DNA of 24,805 bases from Bacteroidota bacterium (GCA_009937085.1 JAACDD010000116.1:1-24805); one strand, 5' to 3'; counted from the stretch's first letter, positions 9,400-18,469 are shown. Made by a program: numbers and translations. Notes: generated by a model from the sequence alone, not told the origin.

Positions 9400-9407
9400 T
9401 ACTTTCG
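9400..9407 (+). promoter_or_regulatory. -7 box-like TACTTTCG upstream of ileS
   Basis: TACTTTCG differs from TAnnTTTG by one base and lies in the 75-nt gap between the TonB receptor and ileS. A TTG occurs at 9385-9387, closer than the usual -33 position. If used, transcription would begin near 9414 and leave a leader of only about 18 nt before the TTG start of ileS. The rest of the gap holds nothing else I recognise. Confidence 0.4.
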
Positions 9408-9431
9408 CATGCATAATTTTAGTGCAAGATT

Positions 9432-12400
9432 TTGTTTCCAACATACTCACATCTTGATTTAACTGCCGCAGCTGAAGAAATTGCTTCGTTCTGGGACAAA
9501 CACCTCGTTTTTGAGGCGAGTATAGATACCCGCGAAGGAAGACCGCCATTCGTGTTTTTTGAAGGGCCACCGTCTGCCAATGGACTTCCTGGAATTCATC
9601 ACGTTTTGGCGCGTGCCCTTAAAGATATTTTCTGCCGCTACAAGACGCAACAAGGATTTCAAGTGAAGCGCAAGGCTGGTTGGGACACGCACGGACTTCC
9701 CGTGGAGCTTGGCGTGGAAAAAGAACTTGGCATTACTAAAGAAGATATTGGTAAAACCATTAGTGTTTCCGACTATAACAACGCCTGTAAAGAAGCCGTA
9801 ATGCGCTATACTGACGTATGGAACGACCTCACCAAAAAAATGGGGTATTGGGTAGATATGGATGACCCATATATTACCTATTCCTCAAAATACATGGAAT
9901 CGGTTTGGTGGTTGTTGGCAACGCTCTATAAAAATGGACTGATTTACAAAGGCTACACCATTCAGCCGTATTCACCCATGGCAGGAACGGGACTTTCCTC
10001 TCATGAATTAAATCAACCTGGATGTTATCGCGATGTAACTGATACGTCTGTAACAGCGCAATTTAAAACCAAAAACGACTCCCTTCCCGAAGCCCTCAAA
10101 GGCAATTTGCCACTGCATATTTTAGCATGGACAACAACGCCTTGGACACTTCCCTCAAACACCGCACTTACGGTGGGATTAAAAATTTCTTACGTTATCA
10201 TACAAACGTTTAATCAATATACACACAAGCCCGTTCGGGTTTTACTTGCAAAAAAATTGATTGGGAAACAGTTTGGAAAAAAGTATGCTGAGGTTGAGGC
10301 ACAAAACGAATTAGCAACCTACGACAAAGCCAATAAAACCATTCCATTTTGGATTGAGCAAGAGATTGTTGGTGCAGATTTGGTAGGCATTCAATACGAA
10401 CAGCTTTGGACAGATGCTCCTTTACCGTATCAAAACCCTGATGATGCGTTCCGTATTATTTCTGGAGATTTTGTTACCACAGATGACGGAACAGGAATTG
10501 TGCATACCGCACCTACTTTTGGTGCCGACGATGCCAAAGTTGCCAAAGAAGCCAATCCGCCCGTTCCACCATTACTGATTTTGGATGAAAACGAAAACCC
10601 CGTTCCACTTGTCAACTTACAAGGAAAATTTAGAACGGATGTGGGATTAGTTGGTGGCAAATTTGTCAAAAACGAGTATTACCCAGAGGGCGAAGTACCT
10701 GAAAAATCGGTAGATGTAGAAATTGCCATTCGTCTGAAAGAAGAAAACAAAGCCTTTAAGGTTGAAAAGTACGTGCACAGTTATCCGCATTGTTGGCGCA
10801 CCGACGCCCCTGTGCTTTATTACCCACTTGATTCGTGGTTTATTAAAGTTCAAGATCACAAAGGACGGATGGTTGAGCTAAATCAAACCATTCAATGGAA
10901 ACCTGCAAAAACTGGTGAAGGGCGTTTTGGGAATTGGCTTGCCAATGCAAACGATTGGAATTTATCACGTTCTCGTTTTTGGGGAATTCCGCTGCCTATT
11001 TGGCGTACCTCTGACGGAGATGAAACTCGTGTAATTGGCTCTATTGACGAACTGAAAACTGCTGTTGACGAATCGGTTGCTGCTGGGGTAATGATGAAAA
11101 ACCCATTAGCTGATTTTGTGGCTGAAGATATGTCGGAGCGCAATTACGAGCGTGTAGATTTACACAAAGACACCGTGGATGAATTGGTACTTTTAAGTGA
11201 ATCAGGAAAACCCATGTACCGCGAATCAGACCTCATCGACGTTTGGTTTGATTCGGGAGCAATGCCTTACGCACAATGGCACTATCCATTTGAAAACAAA
11301 GAAAAAATAGATGAAGGCACCACATTCCCTGCTGACTATATTGCTGAAGGGGTCGATCAAACTCGCGGGTGGTTTTATACACTTCACACCATTGCAACCC
11401 TTGTTTTTGACTCGGTTGCTTATAAAAATGTTGTTTCTAACGGATTGGTCTTGGACAAAAACGGACAAAAAATGTCTAAGCGTTTGGGCAATGCTGTAGA
11501 TCCATTTGAGACGCTCAAAAAATACGGACCAGATGCCACACGTTGGTATATGATTAGCAATGCGAATCCGTGGGATAATTTGAAATTTGATTTAGAAGGA
11601 ATAGAAGAAGTAAGACGGAAATTTTTTGGAACGCTCTACAACACCTATTCGTTCTTTACTCTTTATGCTAATATTGATGGATTCACTTTTGCGGAAGATG
11701 AGATTCCAATTTCAGAACGACCAGAAATTGACCAATGGATTTTATCCGAACTGCACAGTTTGATTCAAAACACCACCAAATTTTATGATGCGTATGAGCC
11801 TACGCGTGCCTGTCGTGCGATTTCCCATTTTGTAACTGAAGATTTGAGTAATTGGTATGTGCGCTTGTGTCGTCGTCGTTTTTGGAAAGGAAGCTACGAG
11901 GCAGACAAAATTGCAGCGTATCAAACCTTGTACGAATGTTTGATGAGCGTGGCAAAAATGATGGCGCCTGTTGCTCCCTTCTATGCCGATCGGCTTTTCC
12001 AAGATTTGAATGGCATAACCAAACGGGAGTTAGCCTCTTCTGTGCATTTGGCGTTTTATCCAAAATCAACGGTGGAGGTTATCAACGCTTCGCTGGAGCA
12101 AAAAATGCAACGCGCACAAAAAATCACCTCTTTGGTATTGTCGTTGCGCAAGCGTGAAAAAATCAAAGTCCGTCAGCCCTTGCAGCGCATCATGATTCCT
12201 GTATTGGATGGGCAAGAACGCAAACAAGTTGAGGCTGTATCAGCACTTATTGCTGCCGAAGTAAACGTGAAGGAAGTCGAACTATTAGATGACACATCCG
12301 CTATTTTGGTAAAAGAAATTAAGCCAAACTTTAAAACACTAGGCCCTCGCTTTGGCAAAGACATGAAACGAGTAGCGCAAGCCATTCAAAATTTAAACGA

Positions 12401-12833
12401 GGCACAAATACAAGAACTCGAAAAACAAGGGTCTTTAACAATCCAAATTGACACTAAAAGTTGTATTTTAGAAGCTACGGATGTTGTCATCAGCTCTAAA
12501 GATGTTGCAGGCTGGTTGGTAGCCTCGGAACAAGGCGTTACCGTTGCGCTTGATATTCAAATGAACGAAACCCTTCGTTTGGAAGGCATGGCGCGTGAGC
12601 TTGTGAACAGGCTGCAAAACATGCGTAAAGACCTTGGGTTTGATGTAACGGATACGATAGAAGTTACACTCAAAGAAAGCAAAGAATTAAACGCTATTTT
12701 AAATGAAAACAAAGCGTATATTCAACACGAAATTTTAGCTACAACCATATATGTAGCAAAAGAAGCGAGTAGTAAAGCGACCGAACTAGCATTCGACTCG
12801 TTGCACACTCAGGTAACGATGGTTAAATCATAA
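9432..12833 (+). CDS. ileS: Isoleucyl-tRNA synthetase, IleRS2 type with GIHH signature
   Basis: This 1133-residue class I synthetase charges tRNA-Ile. The catalytic signature region is GPPSANGLPGIHH, so the usual HxGH appears as G54-I55-H56-H57. The second signature is K680-M-S-K-R in GQKMSKRLGNAVDP. The inserted CP1 editing domain lies between (TTTPWTLPSNTAL near residue 235, DDGTGIVHTAPTFGADD near 355). The C-terminal anticodon and beta-rich part runs past residue 900 (MARELVNRLQNMRKDLGFDVTD). The length fits the long, eukaryote-like IleRS2 class common in Bacteroidota. The frame is closed by TAG at 9420 and contains no ATG before conserved sequence, so TTG at 9432 is the probable start (ATT at 9429 is the only other candidate). 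It begins a conserved-looking run ileS, dksA-like, lspA. Confidence 0.95.
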   Translation: MFPTYSHLDLTAAAEEIASFWDKHLVFEASIDTREGRPPFVFFEGPPSANGLPGIHHVLARALKDIFCRYKTQQGFQVKRKAGWDTHGLPVELGVEKELGITKEDIGKTISVSDYNNACKEAVMRYTDVWNDLTKKMGYWVDMDDPYITYSSKYMESVWWLLATLYKNGLIYKGYTIQPYSPMAGTGLSSHELNQPGCYRDVTDTSVTAQFKTKNDSLPEALKGNLPLHILAWTTTPWTLPSNTALTVGLKISYVIIQTFNQYTHKPVRVLLAKKLIGKQFGKKYAEVEAQNELATYDKANKTIPFWIEQEIVGADLVGIQYEQLWTDAPLPYQNPDDAFRIISGDFVTTDDGTGIVHTAPTFGADDAKVAKEANPPVPPLLILDENENPVPLVNLQGKFRTDVGLVGGKFVKNEYYPEGEVPEKSVDVEIAIRLKEENKAFKVEKYVHSYPHCWRTDAPVLYYPLDSWFIKVQDHKGRMVELNQTIQWKPAKTGEGRFGNWLANANDWNLSRSRFWGIPLPIWRTSDGDETRVIGSIDELKTAVDESVAAGVMMKNPLADFVAEDMSERNYERVDLHKDTVDELVLLSESGKPMYRESDLIDVWFDSGAMPYAQWHYPFENKEKIDEGTTFPADYIAEGVDQTRGWFYTLHTIATLVFDSVAYKNVVSNGLVLDKNGQKMSKRLGNAVDPFETLKKYGPDATRWYMISNANPWDNLKFDLEGIEEVRRKFFGTLYNTYSFFTLYANIDGFTFAEDEIPISERPEIDQWILSELHSLIQNTTKFYDAYEPTRACRAISHFVTEDLSNWYVRLCRRRFWKGSYEADKIAAYQTLYECLMSVAKMMAPVAPFYADRLFQDLNGITKRELASSVHLAFYPKSTVEVINASLEQKMQRAQKITSLVLSLRKREKIKVRQPLQRIMIPVLDGQERKQVEAVSALIAAEVNVKEVELLDDTSAILVKEIKPNFKTLGPRFGKDMKRVAQAIQNLNEAQIQELEKQGSLTIQIDTKSCILEATDVVISSKDVAGWLVASEQGVTVALDIQMNETLRLEGMARELVNRLQNMRKDLGFDVTDTIEVTLKESKELNAILNENKAYIQHEILATTIYVAKEASSKATELAFDSLHTQVTMVKS

Positions 12834-12845
12834 CAACCTAATATT

Positions 12846-13223
12846 ATGGAACAAAAAAACCGATACACCGATGAAGCCCTTCAAGAATTTAAGGGGCTAA
12901 TAGAAGAGAAAATTGCAAAGGCACAGCACGATTTAGAACTTATTAGGAGTGCTTATATGAACGATGGTAACAATGGCACTGACGATACTGCCCCAACGTT
13001 TAAGGCATTCGAAGAAGGTTCAAAAACCATGTCTAAAGAAGCGAATACACAATTGGCACTGCGTCAAGAAAAGTTTATTCGGGACTTAAAAAACGCCTTA
13101 ATTCGCATTGAAAATAAAACATATGGCGTTTGTCGCGTAACAGGCAAACTTATTAATAAAGAGCGATTAAAATTAGTGCCTCACGCAACGCTTAGCATTG
13201 AGGCAAAAAATATGCAGCGTTAA
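12846..13223 (+). CDS. TraR/DksA-family protein with degenerate zinc finger
   Basis: This 125-residue protein has a long helical coiled-coil-like N-terminal part (residues 5-90) and a C-terminal YGVCRVTGKLINKERL followed by VPHATLSIEAKN, which is the DksA/TraR finger region. DksA relatives bind in the RNA polymerase secondary channel and tune rRNA and amino-acid promoters with ppGpp. The usual Cys-x2-Cys-x17-Cys-x2-Cys is reduced to one cysteine, C96; T99 stands at the second position and the last pair is gone. As I recall, flavobacterial relatives share this CRVTGKLI form, so it looks like a lineage feature, not damage. It starts 12 nt after ileS and ends 5 nt before lspA, so it is probably co-transcribed with both. 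Confidence 0.88.
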   Translation: MEQKNRYTDEALQEFKGLIEEKIAKAQHDLELIRSAYMNDGNNGTDDTAPTFKAFEEGSKTMSKEANTQLALRQEKFIRDLKNALIRIENKTYGVCRVTGKLINKERLKLVPHATLSIEAKNMQR

Positions 13224-13228
13224 TATTT

Positions 13229-13855
13229 ATGCCGCTACGCAAACTTTGTTGGATTATCCTTGCCGTTTTGGTGTTAGACCAAGCATTTAAGGCGTATATC
13301 AAACTTAATTACTCCCTTACGTTTTATGGCAGTGATGCCATTGTAGATTGGGGTTGGTTTCGCTTATTGTTTGTAGAAAATAAAGGTATGGCGTGGGGCG
13401 CTCGTCTAAACGACATTATTCCTTTTATATCTGATAATACGGCCAAACTGCTTCTCAGTATTTTTCGTTTATTGGCAGTTTCGGCTATTGGCTACTGGCT
13501 TGTACGCGCAACAAAAACAGCAATGCCTAAAGGCCAACTCATTGCCGTATCGCTTATTTTTGCTGGTGCTCTTGGGAACATTATAGATTCTGTTTTTTAT
13601 GGCGTTTTGTTTTCGAACAGCTACGGGCAAATTGCCACATTTTTACCTTCAGAAGGGGGCTATGCGCCACTAATGTTTGGCCATGTTGTGGATATGTTAC
13701 AATTCCCCATGTTTTCTTGGACCTGGCCAGAGTGGTTACCACTTATTGGAGGTAACAGCTTCACCTTCTTTGAGCCTGTTTTTAATATCGCTGATAGTGC
13801 TATTAGTATTGGTGTCGTATTGCTGCTGCTTAAAACCCGAAAGACGTCAAGTTAA
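13229..13855 (+). CDS. lspA: Lipoprotein signal peptidase (signal peptidase II)
   Basis: This 208-residue inner-membrane aspartyl protease removes signal peptides from prolipoproteins. Four transmembrane segments are visible: about residues 5-22, 70-90, 98-125 and 183-202. Conserved family pieces are LVLDQAFKAYIK, ENKGMAWGARL, GALGNIIDSVFYG and FNIADSAISIGV. The catalytic aspartates are D120 and D189. A periplasmic loop between D120 and D189 is longer than in E. coli LspA (about 164 residues), which is common in Bacteroidota. The gene follows the DksA-like gene by 5 nt. Its TAA shares bases with the stop codon of the convergent gene on the other strand. A client, the M23 lipoprotein gene, occurs downstream in this window. 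Confidence 0.95.
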   Translation: MPLRKLCWIILAVLVLDQAFKAYIKLNYSLTFYGSDAIVDWGWFRLLFVENKGMAWGARLNDIIPFISDNTAKLLLSIFRLLAVSAIGYWLVRATKTAMPKGQLIAVSLIFAGALGNIIDSVFYGVLFSNSYGQIATFLPSEGGYAPLMFGHVVDMLQFPMFSWTWPEWLPLIGGNSFTFFEPVFNIADSAISIGVVLLLLKTRKTSS

Positions 13856-14412
13856 AAAGAATGTACTTGTTGTGGCGTAACCACAATTCCTAACGGAACA
13901 TCTGTTGTTTCAGTATCTTCTATCCTATCTACAGGTGCAAAACAAGAAACACCTATGGTTTTGCAACGCGGTATACATCGCGATAAAAACCTGTCGTAAT
14001 AGCCTTTTCCATAACCAACACGATGCCCACGTTGGTCAAAACACAGTAGCGGAATCACAATGGTTGCAATGTTTTTAGGATTTACATAGGAGGTGCTTGT
14101 TGGCTCCATAATTCCCCATTGATTGGGTTTAAGTGGCATTCCTTTTTCCCACATTACAGCTTCCATTTTTCCATTTTCATCAACAACTTTTGGCACACAA
14201 ATGGGATGTTCCTCTAAGGTATCAAACCATTTTTCCATAGGGATTTCGTGATGATTACTACTATCTAAATAGAGCATTACAAGCCCTTCACGAATAAGAT
14301 TTCCGTCAATGATTCGCTCTAGTATAGCAGTACTTGCATGTGTAAGTTCAGCGTTAGAAAGGGTGTTGCGCTTTGCACGATAAAATGACCTTAATGCTTT
14401 CTTATTAGGCAT
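13852..14412 (-). CDS. 5-formyltetrahydrofolate cyclo-ligase
   Basis: This protein of about 186 residues converts 5-formyl-THF to 5,10-methenyl-THF using ATP, recovering an inactive folate store. The family signature GYGKGYYDRFLSR is present near the C-terminus, together with the N-terminal KKALRSFYRAKRNTLS. LLCFDQRGHRVGYGKG is a further landmark. The frame is open from an ATG at 14460, but that would add 16 unusual residues and run through the uvrC promoter region into the uvrC start. The ATG at 14412 gives MPNKKALRSFYRAKR, a normal N-terminus. The gene converges with lspA (stop codons overlapping in TTAA) and diverges from uvrC. Confidence 0.92.
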   Translation of the reverse strand: MPNKKALRSFYRAKRNTLSNAELTHASTAILERIIDGNLIREGLVMLYLDSSNHHEIPMEKWFDTLEEHPICVPKVVDENGKMEAVMWEKGMPLKPNQWGIMEPTSTSYVNPKNIATIVIPLLCFDQRGHRVGYGKGYYDRFLSRCIPRCKTIGVSCFAPVDRIEDTETTDVPLGIVVTPQQVHSF

Positions 14413-14458
14413 GTATAAATATAACCGTTTCGGCGGTAAGTTTTTGTATTTTAGTAAC
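14413..14458. promoter_or_regulatory. Divergent promoter region of the cyclo-ligase gene and uvrC
   Basis: These 46 bases must hold the start signals of both divergent genes. On the minus strand TATATTTA lies just before the ATG, one mismatch from TAnnTTTG. On the plus strand TATTTTAG precedes the uvrC ATG by a few bases, also one mismatch. Neither has a clear -33 TTG at the standard distance. The space is so small that both mRNAs would have very short leaders. Confidence 0.35.
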
Positions 14459-16258
14459 ATGATAAAAGAGGCACTAAAACGGCAAGTAGCTTCGCTCCCA
14501 AACGAGCCTGGGGTATATCAATATTACAATGAGCAAGGAGAGATTATCTATGTAGGCAAGGCAAAAGACCTAAAAAAAAGGGTGTCTTCGTATTTTAGAA
14601 AGCAGGTAGATTCGCGAAAAACCCGAAACCTTGTAAACACGATTTACAGCCTTAAACATATTGTTGTTCCAACTGAATCGGATGCATTGATTTTGGAAAA
14701 CACGCTCATTAAAGAGCATCAACCCAAATATAACATCCTACTCCGCGATGATAAAACCTATCCGTGGATTTGCATCAAAAAGGAACGTTATCCTAGAGTA
14801 TTTGCTACCCGAAAAGTTATTCAAGATGGCTCGGAATATTTTGGTCCGTTCACCAATGCAAAAACGGTCCGTGTACTTCTTAATCTTATTAACGAGCTTT
14901 ATCCACTTCGCAGCTGTCATTACGACCTTAGCGAAGCGCATGTTGCAAGCGAAAAGTACAAGGTGTGTTTGGAGTATCATATTGGAAACTGCTTGGCGCC
15001 CTGTGTCGGAAAGCAAACCACATCACACTACGATGAGGCCATCGCGCATATTCGTAATATTTTACTGGGAAAGTTTAAGCAAGTAACCAATGCGTTAACG
15101 CACGAAATGAAAGCTGCAGCCGAAACCTTACAGTTTGAGCATGCCCAAAAAATTAAGTTAAAAATGGAGGCCTTGCAGCACTACCAGTCAAAATCTGCAG
15201 TGGTTAGTGCAAAAATTAACGCTGTAGATGTATGCACGATCACAGCTGACGAGTCTACGGCATTTATTAATTTTTTGCAGGTGTCTTACGGTTCTATCGT
15301 GCGTTTTCACAGCATGTCTATAAAAAAGAAATTGGACGAGACGGACGCAGAACTTTTGCGTGTAGTGGTGGTGGAGTTGCGCCGTAGATTTGAATCTTCA
15401 TCAAAAGAAATAGTACTTCCTTTTGAGTTGGACTTGGGGGAAGCGGTTCGAGTAACAGTCCCCAAAATTGGCGAAAAAAAACAGCTTTTAAACTTATCGC
15501 TTCGCAATGCAAAGCAAAACCGATTGGAGCAACTCAAACAAATCAAACTTACCGATCCAGAGCAACATAGCCAACGCGTGATGGCTCAAATGCAGCGTGA
15601 TTTACGCCTTTCCGAACGGCCACTACACATAGAATGTTTTGATAACTCCAACATACAAGGGAGTAATCCCGTAGCGGCTTGCGTGGTGTTTCGAAATGGC
15701 AAGCCGAGTAAAAAAGAATACCGCCATTACGGCATTAAAACCGTTGAAGGCCCCGACGATTTTGCCTCAATGGAAGAAGTCGTTTATCGCAGATATAAGC
15801 GTTTACTTAGCGAGGGAGAAGCATTGCCACAATTGGTTGTAATTGATGGCGGAAAAGGACAACTTAGTGCGGCGCTCAAAAGTTTTGATGTGTTGGGAAT
15901 TCGAGGGGAAGTAGCCATCTTGGGAATTGCCAAACGACTTGAAGAACTCTATTTCCCAGACGATCCAATTCCGTTATATCTGGATAAACGGTCGGAGACC
16001 TTGCGTATTGTGCAGCAGTTAAGGAATGAAGCCCACCGATTTGGGATTCGGTTGCACCGCAACAAGCGAAGTAAAGGCGCCATTAATTCGACCTTAGAAA
16101 ACATCCCAGGAATAGGCGAAAAAATGGCAACAGACTTGCTGAAAAAGTTTAAGTCTGTAAAGCGCATTAGGGCAGCTTCACAAGACGAATTAACCCAAAT
16201 ATTAGGACCTAAAAAAGCCAAAATAACGTATGATTACCTACAAAAAAACATGTCTTAG
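14459..16258 (+). CDS. uvrC: Excinuclease ABC subunit UvrC
   Basis: This 599-residue nucleotide-excision-repair nuclease makes the cuts on both sides of a lesion after UvrA/UvrB recognition. The N-terminal GIY-YIG domain is seen as GVY (18-20) and IIYVGKA (29-35). Four cysteines, C153, C170, C178 and C182, sit as in E. coli UvrC, where they bind an iron-sulphur cluster. A UVR-type helical hairpin follows near residues 205-240. The RNase H-like endonuclease half contains IECFDNSNIQGSNPVAA and VVIDGGKGQLSAA. A helix-hairpin-helix pair ends the protein (LENIPGIGEKMATDLLKKF). The open frame extends to an ATG at 14411, but 14459 gives the family-like MIKEALKRQVASLPNEPGVY. Its 3' end overlaps the patatin gene by 29 nt. 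Confidence 0.95.
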   Translation: MIKEALKRQVASLPNEPGVYQYYNEQGEIIYVGKAKDLKKRVSSYFRKQVDSRKTRNLVNTIYSLKHIVVPTESDALILENTLIKEHQPKYNILLRDDKTYPWICIKKERYPRVFATRKVIQDGSEYFGPFTNAKTVRVLLNLINELYPLRSCHYDLSEAHVASEKYKVCLEYHIGNCLAPCVGKQTTSHYDEAIAHIRNILLGKFKQVTNALTHEMKAAAETLQFEHAQKIKLKMEALQHYQSKSAVVSAKINAVDVCTITADESTAFINFLQVSYGSIVRFHSMSIKKKLDETDAELLRVVVVELRRRFESSSKEIVLPFELDLGEAVRVTVPKIGEKKQLLNLSLRNAKQNRLEQLKQIKLTDPEQHSQRVMAQMQRDLRLSERPLHIECFDNSNIQGSNPVAACVVFRNGKPSKKEYRHYGIKTVEGPDDFASMEEVVYRRYKRLLSEGEALPQLVVIDGGKGQLSAALKSFDVLGIRGEVAILGIAKRLEELYFPDDPIPLYLDKRSETLRIVQQLRNEAHRFGIRLHRNKRSKGAINSTLENIPGIGEKMATDLLKKFKSVKRIRAASQDELTQILGPKKAKITYDYLQKNMS

Positions 16259-18446
16259 ACTTTTATTTTGTTTCTTTTTTCTCGCTGCTGTAGCGCAACC
16301 CAAAGATCCAAAAGTGGGCCTTATTCTCAGTGGCGGTGGCGCAAAAGGCATGGCACACGTTGGTGTGCTTAAAGAAATTGAACGCGCCGGTGTCCGGATA
16401 GATTATATAGGCGGGACTAGCATGGGCGCAATTGTCGGCGGGCTTTACGCCTGCGGGTATTCTGCAGCACAACTGGAAGAATTACTTTTGACCACCGACT
16501 TAACCGATTTGATAAATGACAACTTTGACCGAGAAGCAAAATCTTTTCAAGACAAAGAAGATAGCGAACGCTATGCCATTACGCTGCCTGTTGTAGAAGG
16601 GAAAATAAAATTTCCTGTTTCGTTATCCAAAGGACAAAATGTATATAATTTTTTGGTGCAACTGATGCACGACCAGCGCGAGGTACGGGATTTTAGTAAG
16701 CTCCCGATTCCTTTTTATTGTATTGCTACAGATTTAAATAACGGAGAAATGGTACTGTTGGATCATGGCTTTTTACCGCTTGCCGTAAATGCTAGCAGCG
16801 CACTACCAACCCTTTTTTCACCCGTTACTGTTGAGAACAGAACACTAATTGACGGAGGTGTTTCTAACAATTACCCCATTGAAGAAATGCTTAAAAAAAA
16901 GGTGGATGTTATTATTGGTGTTGATGTACAAACAAGTATTTCTAAGACCAAAGAAGCCACTACGTTTTCGGATATTTTGGTGCGATTAGGAAGCTTTCAA
17001 ACCGAAAAGATCATGTCTCCTAAAAGAGCAAAAACGGATATTTACATTCAACCCGATATAGCTGAGTTTACGATGTTGTCGTTTGCAGACCAAGCTGCTA
17101 TTATCGCGCGTGGAGAACAAGCCGGGAAAAACGTGTTTTTACAACTTGAATCGCTTGCCAAGAAGCAAATACCAAACGTAACATCTCCGCTAAAAATCCC
17201 AACCTCCTTTCAACTAGATAGGTTGTCCTTTTCACAAACGCCTAACTATAAAAGAAACTATATTTTAGGTAAAATCAGATTGAAACCCAATACAAATTAT
17301 CCATTTAAAAAATTGCGTGAAGGGATGACAAACTTGGCAGCCACACAGAACTTTGAGCCCTTTAGGTATACACTTAACTCAGAAAACGATCAAGAAGTTT
17401 TGGCAATAAATCTACTTGAATCACCACATACTACCTTGTTCCGCGCAGGGGCGCATTACAATGATTTAATGGGAGCCATGGTACTTGTAAACCTTACCCA
17501 AAAACACGCCTTACTCAAAAACGATGAATTTTCATTTGACCTAGCTTTGGGGGACAATTTAAGATATGCTATTGCCTATTTTATAGATAAAGGGCAGTTT
17601 TGGAGTATTGGATTTAAGGCAACATTAGATCAGTTTGAAACAGATGCACCTTTTGTTTTTGACATAGACGACACGGCTAACGTGCACGAAGCATCAAGGA
17701 CTAAAGGGTTAACGCAAGAGCACACCTTTTTTGTGCAAACGATTTTTAGAGAAGAGGTCATATTGGGACTGGGGATTACACATCAAAAAAACAGGTTTAG
17801 AACCAATTTATTTGATGTAGAAAACGGCAGGTTTTTTTTCGCTGACGACGCCGATTATTACAGCACAAAAGGATACCTAAAAGTGGACACAAGAGACGAC
17901 GCGTATTTTCCAAGAAAAGGCGGTTTTTTTGATGGGAATATAGATTATGTTTTCAGTCAAAAATCACCCTTAGACTTTGGTGTTTTTTCTCCCTTTATTG
18001 TTGGAAAAGCGGCGATGGGCGTAACACTCCCACTTGCTAAAAAGTGGACACTATCGCTAAATACCATGGGAGGCTTTACCATTCAAAATCCAAACACACC
18101 TACCTTTGATTTTTTACTTGGTGGCTACGGAAACGCACCGCTTTTAAACTACCAGCCTTTCGTGGGGCTTCCGCAACAACACACAGGTGCAGATAGTTTT
18201 GTAAAGGGTGAAATGATCGTTGATTATGAATTTATACCAAATCATCATGCGGCATTAAAAATACACGCAGGGGTTGTCAGCGATGACATTTTTGCAAATG
18301 GCAAATCGGCGTCAACGCCAAATTATTTTGGCACGGGTTTGGCATACGGTTTGAATACATTTGCCGGCCCACTGGAGTTCATGGCTGCATACGGCCCACA
18401 GTTTGATAAATTGCTGTATCACGTTAGTATTGGTTGGCGATTTTAA
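16230..18446 (+). CDS. Patatin-like phospholipase fused to POTRA and outer-membrane beta-barrel (type Vd-like)
   Basis: This 738-residue protein has a signal peptide (LLFCFFFLAAVAQ), then a patatin domain at residues 28 to about 330. The oxyanion motif is SGGGAKG (34-40), the nucleophile elbow is GTSMG with S64, and the dyad aspartate is D208 in IDGGVSNNYP. A POTRA-like segment follows (about residues 330-390, FQLDRLSFSQ...YILGKIRLKPNTNYPFKKLREG). The C-terminal half is a BamA/Omp85-like barrel ending HVSIGWRF with the terminal Phe expected for outer-membrane insertion. This is the PlpD layout, where the lipase is secreted or displayed on the surface. All catalytic residues are intact. It starts inside the uvrC end (29-nt overlap), so it is probably co-transcribed with uvrC. 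The lipid substrate is unknown. Confidence 0.92.
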   Translation: MITYKKTCLRLLFCFFFLAAVAQPKDPKVGLILSGGGAKGMAHVGVLKEIERAGVRIDYIGGTSMGAIVGGLYACGYSAAQLEELLLTTDLTDLINDNFDREAKSFQDKEDSERYAITLPVVEGKIKFPVSLSKGQNVYNFLVQLMHDQREVRDFSKLPIPFYCIATDLNNGEMVLLDHGFLPLAVNASSALPTLFSPVTVENRTLIDGGVSNNYPIEEMLKKKVDVIIGVDVQTSISKTKEATTFSDILVRLGSFQTEKIMSPKRAKTDIYIQPDIAEFTMLSFADQAAIIARGEQAGKNVFLQLESLAKKQIPNVTSPLKIPTSFQLDRLSFSQTPNYKRNYILGKIRLKPNTNYPFKKLREGMTNLAATQNFEPFRYTLNSENDQEVLAINLLESPHTTLFRAGAHYNDLMGAMVLVNLTQKHALLKNDEFSFDLALGDNLRYAIAYFIDKGQFWSIGFKATLDQFETDAPFVFDIDDTANVHEASRTKGLTQEHTFFVQTIFREEVILGLGITHQKNRFRTNLFDVENGRFFFADDADYYSTKGYLKVDTRDDAYFPRKGGFFDGNIDYVFSQKSPLDFGVFSPFIVGKAAMGVTLPLAKKWTLSLNTMGGFTIQNPNTPTFDFLLGGYGNAPLLNYQPFVGLPQQHTGADSFVKGEMIVDYEFIPNHHAALKIHAGVVSDDIFANGKSASTPNYFGTGLAYGLNTFAGPLEFMAAYGPQFDKLLYHVSIGWRF

Positions 18447-18469
18447 CCCCTTAGATAAATGCTTTTGCG

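Noticed and set aside
14411..14458. Longer uvrC start at 14411 and longer cyclo-ligase start at 14460
   Set aside because: Each would extend through the shared 46-bp divergent region into the other gene, adding residues unlike the family N-termini. The inner ATGs at 14459 and 14412 give normal starts.
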